Shown here: piece by piece, positions 1 to 6,936 of the stretch
Layout: each line of letters opens with the position of its first letter
How positions within the stretch are numbered: the stretch's first letter is position 1
Assembly: GCA_005884825.1 (NCBI GenBank)
Contig: VAZT01000013.1
Span: 1 to 13,054 of the forward strand
DNA: 13,054 nucleotides
From: Alphaproteobacteria bacterium
GTDB lineage: Bacteria > Pseudomonadota > Alphaproteobacteria > ATCC43930 > CGMCC-115725
Direction: 5' to 3'
The notes under the pieces: model-generated
Told to the model about the DNA's origin: nothing
What the model saw: the letters and a program-made list of their open reading frames with translations, nothing else
Databases searched by the model: none
Position numbers and translations under genes: made by a program

Positions 1-847
1 CACCGGAATCGGTGAAGACCGCAACCGCCGAACGCAGGAGCCGGTGCATGTCGACATAGCTCAACGGCTCGCACGCCAATATGTCGCCGAGATCGATGCG
101 CCACTCCGAAATCCGCTTGCGTGTCCGTGGATGGACCGGGAATACGATGATTCGATCGCGTGCCTGCCGGCGCAGGAACTCCACGATTTCGGCGAGTGAG
201 GCTCTGTTTTCTGTGCTTTCGGCCCGGTGGACGGTGGCGAGAGCGTAGGAGCGCTCGACAAGACCCAGCCTGTCGAGGATTTGCGACCGCCTAGACGCGG
301 CTGCGGCAAAGCATGCCGCATCGTACATTACGTCGCCGATATTATGGACGCCGTCGGTGATGCCCTCGCGCCGGAGATTGACGACGCCGGTTTCGGTCGG
401 GCACAGCAACAGCGTGCTGAGGTGATCGGTCAGCACGCGGTTGATCTCTTCGGGCATGCGGCGGTTAAACGAACGCAGGCCCGCCTCGAGATGCGTGATC
501 GGAATTTCCAGCTTTGCTGCTGCCAGTGCGCCGGCAAGGCTCGAATTCGTGTCGCCCGGCACGAGGACGAGGTCCGGCTGCTTCTCGATCATGACGCGTT
601 CCAGCGCCAGGAGCATTTTGCCCGTCATCTCGCCGTGGCCGCCGCCGTGAATGCCGAGATCGAGCCGCGGCGGTTCGAGCCCGAGCTCGTCAAAAAAAAT
701 TTGCGACATGCCGGCGTCGAAATGCTGGCCGGTGTGAACCAGGATTTCGCGGATGCCTTTGCGGGCCGCGATCGCCCGCGAGATTGGGGCGGCTTTGACA
801 AATTGTGGCCGGGCGCCGACGACAGTCAGGATGCGCAAATCGGCCAT
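1..847 (-). CDS. wecB: non-hydrolysing UDP-N-acetylglucosamine 2-epimerase family protein (WecB/WbpI type), 3' end off window
   Basis: The first 282 codons are visible. The family interconverts UDP-GlcNAc and UDP-ManNAc, or the related 2,3-diacetamido uronic acid nucleotides, in the cytoplasm. The fold signatures are present: GARPQF near residue 11, HTGQHFD near 38, GDTNSSL with D99, HLEAGLRS with E121, MPEEINR with E133/E134, and TVHRAES with H207. These match the Asp, Glu, Glu and His positions used by the family. The segment HGGGHGEMTGKML and the Asn in GDTNS resemble WbpI (the UDP-diacetamido-glucuronate epimerase) more than enteric WecB, so WbpI/WbmI is the likelier substrate class; this is my inference. 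The ATG at 847 is fixed because an in-frame TGA lies nine bases upstream. No clear Shine-Dalgarno precedes it, and it overlaps the end of the preceding gene by 22 bases, which suggests translational coupling. About 80 to 90 C-terminal residues are missing beyond the edge. Confidence 0.93.
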   Translation of the reverse strand, partial: MADLRILTVVGARPQFVKAAPISRAIAARKGIREILVHTGQHFDAGMSQIFFDELGLEPPRLDLGIHGGGHGEMTGKMLLALERVMIEKQPDLVLVPGDTNSSLAGALAAAKLEIPITHLEAGLRSFNRRMPEEINRVLTDHLSTLLLCPTETGVVNLRREGITDGVHNIGDVMYDAACFAAAASRRSQILDRLGLVERSYALATVHRAESTENRASLAEIVEFLRRQARDRIIVFPVHPRTRKRISEWRIDLGDILACEPLSYVDMHRLLRSAVAVFTDSG

Positions 848-1792
848 GCGACGGCGTCATGCAGTTCCGGCAGGAAGCGAGCGTGCTGCAACATGCAGCG
901 GCAGATCGTGTCGCGGTTAGCTCCGGTCCATTCGATCGTACGCCGCAACCCCTCGCCCAGCGGCGTCGCTGCGATAAACCCCAGCTCTCGGCGTGCCTTT
1001 TCGGGCGCACCGAAGCGTTTGCCCGAGCGGTCCCATTCCCGTGCGGGGGCGAGGACGATCGGGGTTGGATTACCCGTGAGTTGGTTGATCAGGCGGGCGA
1101 GATCGAGAATCGAGTTCGACCGGCAGCGCTTCGTGCCGCAGGGATTTCCAGATAAATGTGGGTGTCACGTTGCGCCACACGGTATGGCGCGTTCCGCGCC
1201 ATTGTCCGGCACCCAATATCTCGCCCGGTCCATAAACGTTCTGAAAGCGCGCGGTGACAAACGGCATGCCGTGGCGCATGAAATAGTAATTGCCGTACAT
1301 CTCGCCGACCAGCTTCGAGATCGAGTAAGGGCTGTCATGGAACAACGAGACTGGCGCGTCCTCGACCGTAGCGCTCGCCTGATCGAACGTCTTTTCCGCG
1401 ACGGCGCAGCCCGCCCCGGAGTAGACGACTTTTTTCAGCGCGCTGAAGCGCTTCAAACGGTCGAATAATTTCAACGTCGTTAATCCGTTGTTCCGATGAT
1501 CGGCGAGCGGATCGTGGATAGACGACTGGTTACCGTGATAGCAGGCCAAGTGGAATACAAAATCGAGATCGCGCGGCAATGCTCCGAGCACTTTATCCGC
1601 AGTGATAGACTCGAACACGAAGTCTACCGCGGGATGTTCCGGCACGTTGCTGATATCGGCCGACAGCAGATTATCAACGATGATCAGGCGGTGCGGCTGC
1701 AACCCCAACAGCCGCCGAACGAGGGCACCGCCTACGAAACCAGCACCGCCCACGACAAGAATCGTCGACCCGGCAAAAGCCGATTCTGTCAC
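826..1792 (-). pseudogene. wbmF: WbmF-like NAD-dependent sugar epimerase/dehydratase, broken by an internal deletion and frameshift
   Basis: This is an extended SDR with the NAD loop GGAGFVG at residues 15-21, S125 in YSGAGC and the catalytic pair Y156/K160 in YSISK. Motifs such as YHGNQSSIHDP, RFQNVYGPGE and RNVTPTFI match Bordetella WbmF as I remember it. The GTG start at 1792 overlaps the upstream stop (GTGA) and is preceded by GGAAGAG. The first frame is good to E226 (codon ending at 1115), then runs 14 unrelated residues to a TAA at 1072-1070. The family C-terminus resumes in another frame from 1113 (SILDLARLI, then SGKRFG, KARRELGF, RTIEWT) and ends at the TGA at 828-826. About 40 residues between the two parts are absent, including the expected RDFIFV and VYN strands. 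Comparison with WbmF implies a loss of about 119 bases. The protein is probably non-functional unless this is an assembly error. Confidence 0.88.
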
Positions 1793-2730
1793 GACTCTTC
1801 CGCCGGCGGGGGGCGCAAATGGCTATGGATAACCGGAACCCCGTGGGTATCGTACCAGCGGACCATACGGGCGATCGACTCGGAGAGACCCAGTTCCGCT
1901 CTCCAACCCAGAACGGCGCGGGTGCGGGACGGATCGAGCACTACTGCGGGGACGTCATCGGCGGCCGGCGGTACGATCCGGACGGGCTTGGGAACGTCGA
2001 CTCCGAGACAAGCCGCGATCGAGTTGAAAACTTCCACGATCGCATGGCCCTCGCCGGTCGAGACATTGAAGATACCGGTCGGGGCATTGTCGCGCAGCAC
2101 GATCCTCATCAGCGCGAGGAAATCCGAGATGTCCAGGAAATCGCGGACAGTGTCGGTGCAGAAGCATTTTTGTCCGCTTTTGAGCCGCTTATAGAAGGTT
2201 GGAATGGGTCCGATCGCGAGGCGCGGTCCGGTGATGTTGGCGAGCCGCAGCGAGACCCATCGGAGATCGCTGATCGCGAGGTAAGCCTCTCCGGCGGTCT
2301 TCGAGATCCCGTAGCTGGTGAAGGGGCGGGTCGGATGTTCGACCGGTATCGGAACCCGCTCCGGCCGCCCGTAGCACAGCGCGGTCTGAAGATACACAAA
2401 CCGCTCTACGCCCACGTGTTGCGCCGCCTCGACGGTATTGATCGTGCCCGTGACGTTGGTCGCCACATCTTCTCGCCAATCGTTCGGATCCTTGTACGAG
2501 GCAGCGCTGTGTATCACGTGTGTTGGCGCGAACCGGGTAAAGGCGGCATTGACCAATCGCCGGTCGGCAACCGTACCGTCGACGATTTCGAGCCGGGGCG
2601 ATGAAGCCAGCGCCTCACGACTGCCGGTGGAGAAATTATCGATGACGAGTATCTCGTCGCCTTGGGCGAGATATTCTTTGATGAGATTGGAGCCGAGGCA
2701 GCCCGCCCCGCCGGTAATCAGGAGCCTCAC
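1789..2730 (-). CDS. wbmG: WbmG-like NAD-dependent nucleotide-sugar epimerase
   Basis: The protein has 313 residues, full length for an extended SDR. It has the Rossmann motif TGGAGCLG at residues 6-13, the acidic D31 in IDNFSTG that reads the NAD ribose, and the catalytic set T116 (QTALCYG), Y140 and K144 (YGISK). C-terminal substrate-domain motifs include RLANITGPRLAIGPIP, VRDFLDISDFL and FNVSTGEGH. It closely matches Bordetella WbmG as I recall it. WbmG is one of three SDRs needed for an O-antigen of 2,3-diacetamido-2,3-dideoxy-galacturonic acid, where C4 or C5 epimerisation of the UDP-uronate is the proposed role. The start is GTG at 2730, sharing GTGA with the stop of the upstream gene. 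No strong Shine-Dalgarno is visible, so it is probably coupled. Its own stop overlaps the GTG of the next SDR. Family assignment is secure; the exact epimerised carbon is not. Confidence 0.92.
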   Translation of the reverse strand: MRLLITGGAGCLGSNLIKEYLAQGDEILVIDNFSTGSREALASSPRLEIVDGTVADRRLVNAAFTRFAPTHVIHSAASYKDPNDWREDVATNVTGTINTVEAAQHVGVERFVYLQTALCYGRPERVPIPVEHPTRPFTSYGISKTAGEAYLAISDLRWVSLRLANITGPRLAIGPIPTFYKRLKSGQKCFCTDTVRDFLDISDFLALMRIVLRDNAPTGIFNVSTGEGHAIVEVFNSIAACLGVDVPKPVRIVPPAADDVPAVVLDPSRTRAVLGWRAELGLSESIARMVRWYDTHGVPVIHSHLRPPPAEES

Positions 2731-3665
2731 GGTTTCTGCTCGGTCCGCAGATGGGTATATCCGCCTTGCACGCCGTGTTGCCGGTAATAAGCGACCGTCT
2801 CGGCAACGATCTCGTCGAGCGGTGTGAACTCGACCTCGCCGAAATCACGGAAGGTGCGGCTCGGGTCCAATAGAATGGTAGGCGCATCGTCGGGTCCGAG
2901 CGGACGGATTTCCGGCTCGGGGTAATGATTGAGCTGCATCGCCTGAACTACCGCGTCGTATAGCTCCCTGATCGCCACATCCCTTCCCGATGAGAAGTGA
3001 TATGTGCCGGTACCGGTTCCGTTCGCCGCCATCACAACGGTTCGGGCCAAATCGCGCACGAATACAAAATCGCGCCGCGCCTCGGTGACGAAGCAACGTT
3101 TCCCTTGCGCCAGACGATCGAAAAAGATCGGCAATGGCCCGCTGACATTGCGTGGGCCGACGATATTTGCAAGGCGGAAGGTGACCCAGTCGACGCCGCT
3201 CAGCTGGATGTAATGCTCGCCCGCGGTCTTGGAGATCGCATAGCTGCTGTTCACCGGATTGAGCGGGTGAGTTAATGTGATCGGCTGCTCAAGCGGCTTG
3301 GTACCGTAGCACAGCGCGGTTTGAAAATAGATCAGCCGCGCGACCTTATGGTTCTTGCAGGAACGGGCGATGTTGGCGCTGCCTACGCAATTGGTCAGTG
3401 CATCTTCCTGCCAATCGTCGGGATTCTTGTAGGATGCCGCGGTGTGCACCACGACGTCGGGCCGAAAGTCGCCTATCAGCCCGTCGACAACGCGCTCATG
3501 GACGATGCTTTCCTCAATCAGCTGCAGCCGAGGCTGCGGTTTGATATTATCGCGCCGGCCGGTCGCGAAATTATCAATCGCGAGGACTTCGTCGCCACGG
3601 GAGAGCAGCAGATCGATTACGGTCGAGCCGACGAGACCAGACCCGCCGGTTACGAATACTTTCAT
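2727..3665 (-). CDS. wbmH: WbmH-like NAD-dependent nucleotide-sugar epimerase/dehydratase
   Basis: The protein has 312 residues from the ATG at 3665. An in-frame start at 3725 exists, but it would add 20 residues, run back into the amidotransferase gene and precede the Rossmann strand; MKVFVTGG is the natural N-terminus. GAGG lies 12 bases upstream of ATG 3665. The NAD loop is TGGSGLVG (residues 6-13), followed by IDNFATGRRDN; catalytic residues are T116 (QTALCYG), Y142 and K146 (YAISK). Motifs RLANIVGPRNVSGPLPIFF, RRDFVFVRDLA and YHFSSG match Bordetella WbmH as I remember it. It is a clear paralogue of the next gene, sharing TAASYK-P-DW, QTALCYG and ISKTAGE. The inferred role is epimerisation in making a UDP-diacetamido-hexuronate. 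It sits 25 bases after the amidotransferase stop, so it very likely belongs to the same transcript. Confidence 0.92.
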   Translation of the reverse strand: MKVFVTGGSGLVGSTVIDLLLSRGDEVLAIDNFATGRRDNIKPQPRLQLIEESIVHERVVDGLIGDFRPDVVVHTAASYKNPDDWQEDALTNCVGSANIARSCKNHKVARLIYFQTALCYGTKPLEQPITLTHPLNPVNSSYAISKTAGEHYIQLSGVDWVTFRLANIVGPRNVSGPLPIFFDRLAQGKRCFVTEARRDFVFVRDLARTVVMAANGTGTGTYHFSSGRDVAIRELYDAVVQAMQLNHYPEPEIRPLGPDDAPTILLDPSRTFRDFGEVEFTPLDEIVAETVAYYRQHGVQGGYTHLRTEQKP

Positions 3666-3690
3666 ATCGGCGTCAATCCTCGCGGTATCT

Positions 3691-5649
3691 TTATTGCGCA
3701 GCCCCAACAGCCGGCGTGGTTTCAAAAGGTGCGGCTTGCGTCAGCATGCGCCGGTAATGGGCGGCACGATCATGAAAGATCTGGTGCCATAGCTCGAGGC
3801 ACAGCAATCCCCACACCTTGCGGGAAAAACGGCCGGCGTTTTCGAAATTGGCGACGACGGCTTCGGCGTTGAGAAATGGGCGCTGCCGGGCGTGACGGCT
3901 GCGGAAAGTGTCCTGCACAAGGCCGCGCAATTCCCCAGAGAACCATTCCTTCAATGGGACCGGAAAGCCCATCTTGTCGCGCCGGTCGGCGATCGCGGAC
4001 GGCAAAACATCGGCATAGGCACGCCTCAGGAGGTGTTTCATCCGGCCGCCCTCAAATTTCACGTCGGCCGGGACGGTGGCGAGGAATTCGATCAGCGGAT
4101 GGTCGAGGAGGGGCACGCGGCTCTCCAGCCCGTGCGCCATGCTCATCCTATCTTCAACCTGAAGTAATGCCGGAAGCAGACATTTAAAGTCGAAATGCGT
4201 CATCTTGTCAAAATAAGCTTCCTTTCTGACGTTGCTTTGATTGTTAAAGATCTCCATGAAGTTACCAAATACTCGATCTTTCTCCAAAAGCGTCCAATCG
4301 ATCTCCTTCTCCATGTCCGTTGAGCGGTCGACCAGACGGAAATATCGCTCGTCGAGGCCATTGAACAAACCTTCTCGCCAGAACTCCTTCATCATCGGCT
4401 TGTATTCGCGCAGCATACCGAGGTTCGGCACGATCGACTCGATCGTCACGACGAAATTGCCGTTTTTGTAATTCCCATCGAGGGCGGCTTTGATGCATTG
4501 CTCAAAATAAGCCAGCAGATATCGCGCATACCCGCCAAAGATCTCGTCACCGCCCTGCCCGCCCAAAACCACCTTCACGTGGCGCGCGGCGAGCTGCGAG
4601 ACCATGAACTGCGGGAATGAGCCAGGTCCCGCCACCGGAAAATCGAGATGGTAAATAACGTCGTCTATATGGTCGCGAAACTGGCGGGCGGTGATGTCGA
4701 TGAGATGCAATTTGGCGCCTGCCCGATCCACCACGACGGCGGCGTAATCACTCTCGTCGTAGTCCTCGAACTCGGTGAAGCGGCCGTGAAAACAGTCGGC
4801 GATACCGCGCTCGGTGCTGTTGGCAAGGATCGCGATCAAGCTCGAATCGATGCCCCCCGAAACATAGGCGCCGATCGGCACGTCGCTGCGCAGGTGAATC
4901 TTCACCGAGTCGTCGAGAAGCTCGGCAAGATGCCGCTCGAAATATCGTGCGCTGTGGTCTTCGTCGATTTCATAATAGACGTCCCAATATCGCCAGACGC
5001 GGACATTGCCGTTCTCGACGGCCAGCGCATGCCCCGGCAAAAGCTGCTTGACGCCGCGGAAGAGGGTGGCTTCCCCGATCGTGTACTGGAAGGTCAGATA
5101 CTCGGCGAGCGCGGCGGGATCGGTTTCGATTTCAGGCAAAAACGGCAGCAATGCCTTTGCTTCAGAAGCAAAAATAAATCGATTTCCCACCAGCGTATAA
5201 TAAAAGGGCTTGATGCCGAAGCGGTCGCGCGCGCAGAAAAGACGGTGGCGCCGGTCATCCCAGACGGCAAAGGCGAACATGCCGCGCAACCGACCAAGGC
5301 AGTCGGTGCCATAACGGTCGTACGCCGCCAGAATCACCTCGGTGTCCGAGTTGGAATGGAATTTCCAATTGGGGGACAGCTCGGCGCGAAGCTCGAGATA
5401 ATTGTAGATCTCGCCATTATACGTGATGGCAGTCGGGCCGGGCGCCACCATCGGCTGTTGCGCCGCATCACTCAGATCGATGATCGCCAAGCGACGGTGG
5501 GCGAGCCCGACCGTTCGAGCCGGTGAGATCCAGGTGCCATTTCCGTCCGGGCCGCGGTGGGCGACGAGACTGTCGAGCACCGCGAGCGAGGAAGCCAACC
5601 GTGGGATCGGCTTTCCGTCGGTTGAAGCGATGCCCGCAATGCCGCACAT
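3691..5649 (-). CDS. asnB: AsnB-type glutamine-dependent amidotransferase (asparagine synthase family), copy 1
   Basis: The protein has 652 residues. The start is the ATG at 5649, because Met-Cys2-Gly-Ile places the N-terminal cysteine nucleophile correctly; a longer in-frame start at 5706 would bury it. The glutaminase domain (about 1-200) has HRGPDG (31-36), NGEIYNY (78-84) and SDTEV (101-105). The ATP-pyrophosphatase domain has SGGIDSS (264-270), LGGQGGDEIFGGY (362-374) and later VEDRMSMAHGLESRVPLLDH. All residues for glutamine hydrolysis, ammonia transfer and carboxyl adenylation appear present, but Gln365 stands where asparagine synthetases have Glu. In this setting the likely job is amidating a hexuronic acid to a uronamide rather than making asparagine. 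It follows a GT4-like gene and precedes the Wbm-like SDRs. Codons over about 4141-4320 are much more AT-rich than their surroundings. Confidence 0.92.
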   Translation of the reverse strand: MCGIAGIASTDGKPIPRLASSLAVLDSLVAHRGPDGNGTWISPARTVGLAHRRLAIIDLSDAAQQPMVAPGPTAITYNGEIYNYLELRAELSPNWKFHSNSDTEVILAAYDRYGTDCLGRLRGMFAFAVWDDRRHRLFCARDRFGIKPFYYTLVGNRFIFASEAKALLPFLPEIETDPAALAEYLTFQYTIGEATLFRGVKQLLPGHALAVENGNVRVWRYWDVYYEIDEDHSARYFERHLAELLDDSVKIHLRSDVPIGAYVSGGIDSSLIAILANSTERGIADCFHGRFTEFEDYDESDYAAVVVDRAGAKLHLIDITARQFRDHIDDVIYHLDFPVAGPGSFPQFMVSQLAARHVKVVLGGQGGDEIFGGYARYLLAYFEQCIKAALDGNYKNGNFVVTIESIVPNLGMLREYKPMMKEFWREGLFNGLDERYFRLVDRSTDMEKEIDWTLLEKDRVFGNFMEIFNNQSNVRKEAYFDKMTHFDFKCLLPALLQVEDRMSMAHGLESRVPLLDHPLIEFLATVPADVKFEGGRMKHLLRRAYADVLPSAIADRRDKMGFPVPLKEWFSGELRGLVQDTFRSRHARQRPFLNAEAVVANFENAGRFSRKVWGLLCLELWHQIFHDRAAHYRRMLTQAAPFETTPAVGAAQ

Positions 5650-5653
5650 TTTA

Positions 5654-5658
5654 TCCTC
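5654..5658 (-). promoter_or_regulatory. Shine-Dalgarno of amidotransferase copy 1, embedded in the upstream stop codon
   Basis: The minus strand reads GTGAGGATAAAATG. GAGGA (5658-5654) lies four bases before the ATG at 5649, and the TGA stop of the upstream glycosyltransferase (5659-5657) overlaps it. This supports the MCGI start and suggests that a terminating ribosome can reinitiate directly. Confidence 0.75.
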
Positions 5659-6934
5659 ACGCCACCGCTTCGGTCTGTCGGGGGACGCCCGGCGGCCGGT
5701 GTGCAACCTCGTTTACCAGGCGGCTAAGCCGCAGTGACTCCGTCTGCCACCGCAGCTCGCGTGCGAGCGTCGCGACTGCGGGACGCAACCCGGCAGTGTC
5801 CTCGGCACAATGCAAGATTGCCGCGGCCAAGGACGGCGAGTCGAGACGATCGAGACGCGCGCCGACTGGGTGGCGACCGATCGCCGCCTCAATCTCTGGC
5901 AGCGCCCCACGAACGAGAGGCAATCCTGCAGCAATTACTTGGAAAAACCCATTGGGCAAAGCATACCGGTAATTGGCGGAATAAGGTTCGTAGATCACCA
6001 GGCCGAGATCGGCCGTGCGAATAAACGGAACCACTTGGTTTGGCGCGACATGCCGCCCGAAGTGAACGCGGGACGCTGCCGGATGGCGGCGAAGCCTCTC
6101 TCTGTCGGCCTCATAGCGGCGTCCGACGAATGCGAGATGGAAGCGCGTCGGTAGCATGGCCAACGCATCGACTACCGAGTCGACCGCCATTCCCGGCTTT
6201 CGGTTGCCGACCACGACGCAGAGCCGATCGCCCGGGGCCAAAGACAGTGATTTGCGCAGATCTACTTCGATGGCTTGGTCCAGCCGCTCGTCATGACAAT
6301 TGCGGAGCACAGTGGGACGTCGGCCGAAGGTTCGCTCCATCAGGGCGGCGATGCCGTCACTGACCGTCACCGTAGCATCCGCCGCAGCTACGAGACGCGC
6401 TTCGAGTGCATCCAAAAAGGGCCCCGCGCGATTGCGGTCAAAGGCGGCCTGCCGCTCCGGAGCCTCGATACCGCGATAGAAATCGTGCGCGTCATAGATG
6501 ATGCGGGCACCGTTGCGCGCTGCTGTCGAGGCCACCGCGCGATGAAACTCGAAGGAGTGCAGATAATAGAGATCGGCCGTCGGGATACAACCGCGCAGAC
6601 GCCAGCAATGGCGCCACCACTCCCAGCCACGAAAACCGAGATACAGGGCGAGCTCGCCGACGCTTCCCAACCGCCCACTGCGCGCCATCGCAACGGCCGC
6701 GCCGCGGGCGCGTCGGCTTGATGAGGTAATGCCGCAGCGGATGGCCTGAGGTCCCAGAGACCGGACTTCGACTGCGTTTTCCCAAAATTCGGCCCTACTC
6801 GTCCGGCCCTCGATCACGATCGAACGCCAGCCTGCCTCGCCGAGGCTCGATGCGATGCGGAACGTCCGGCTATCGGCCTCGAGCGGCAACGGCGTAAGTG
6901 AGACGATGGTCCCGCAGGCGCAGCTCGGCGTCAT
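5657..6934 (-). CDS. glycosyltransferase, GT4-like (GT-B fold)
   Basis: The protein has 425 residues from the ATG at 6934, two bases after the TGA of the preceding gene. An in-frame ATG at 6991 would overlap that gene by 55 bases and add 19 residues with no family resemblance. The N-terminal half carries ARIIYDAHDFYRGIE near 143-157, a pattern seen in GT4-like enzymes for bacterial polysaccharides. The C-terminal nucleotide-sugar domain opens with LCVVVGNRKPG and ends with YALPNGFFQVIAAGLPLVRG and LPEIEAAIG, the donor-binding Glu region. There is no signal peptide or membrane segment, so it is a cytoplasmic, probably peripheral enzyme. The linkage and donor cannot be told from sequence. It immediately precedes an amidotransferase, as does the other GT4-like gene, so its donor or product may be a uronic acid or uronamide; this is inference. 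Confidence 0.85.
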   Translation of the reverse strand: MTPSCACGTIVSLTPLPLEADSRTFRIASSLGEAGWRSIVIEGRTSRAEFWENAVEVRSLGPQAIRCGITSSSRRARGAAVAMARSGRLGSVGELALYLGFRGWEWWRHCWRLRGCIPTADLYYLHSFEFHRAVASTAARNGARIIYDAHDFYRGIEAPERQAAFDRNRAGPFLDALEARLVAAADATVTVSDGIAALMERTFGRRPTVLRNCHDERLDQAIEVDLRKSLSLAPGDRLCVVVGNRKPGMAVDSVVDALAMLPTRFHLAFVGRRYEADRERLRRHPAASRVHFGRHVAPNQVVPFIRTADLGLVIYEPYSANYRYALPNGFFQVIAAGLPLVRGALPEIEAAIGRHPVGARLDRLDSPSLAAAILHCAEDTAGLRPAVATLARELRWQTESLRLSRLVNEVAHRPPGVPRQTEAVA

Positions 6935-6936
6935 TC

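Noticed and set aside
691..700. Run of eight A on the plus strand inside the 2-epimerase gene, as a phase-variation tract
   Set aside because: The frame is intact and the run simply encodes Ile-Phe-Phe in a conserved position; there is no second sign of phase switching.
1070..1130. Programmed ribosomal frameshift in the WbmF-like gene
   Set aside because: There is no slippery heptamer at the junction, and a frameshift would not restore the roughly 40 missing residues.
227..1468. A 413-codon open frame on the plus strand
   Set aside because: It lies antisense to the 2-epimerase and the WbmF-like gene, spans both without matching any family I recognise, and is typical of antisense frames in GC-rich coding DNA.
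1819..2604. A 261-codon open frame on the plus strand
   Set aside because: It is the exact antisense of the WbmG-like gene, which has complete catalytic motifs.
3666..3725. Upstream start for the WbmH-like gene
   Set aside because: The extra 20 residues overlap the amidotransferase C-terminus and precede the Rossmann fold; ATG 3665 has a ribosome-binding site.
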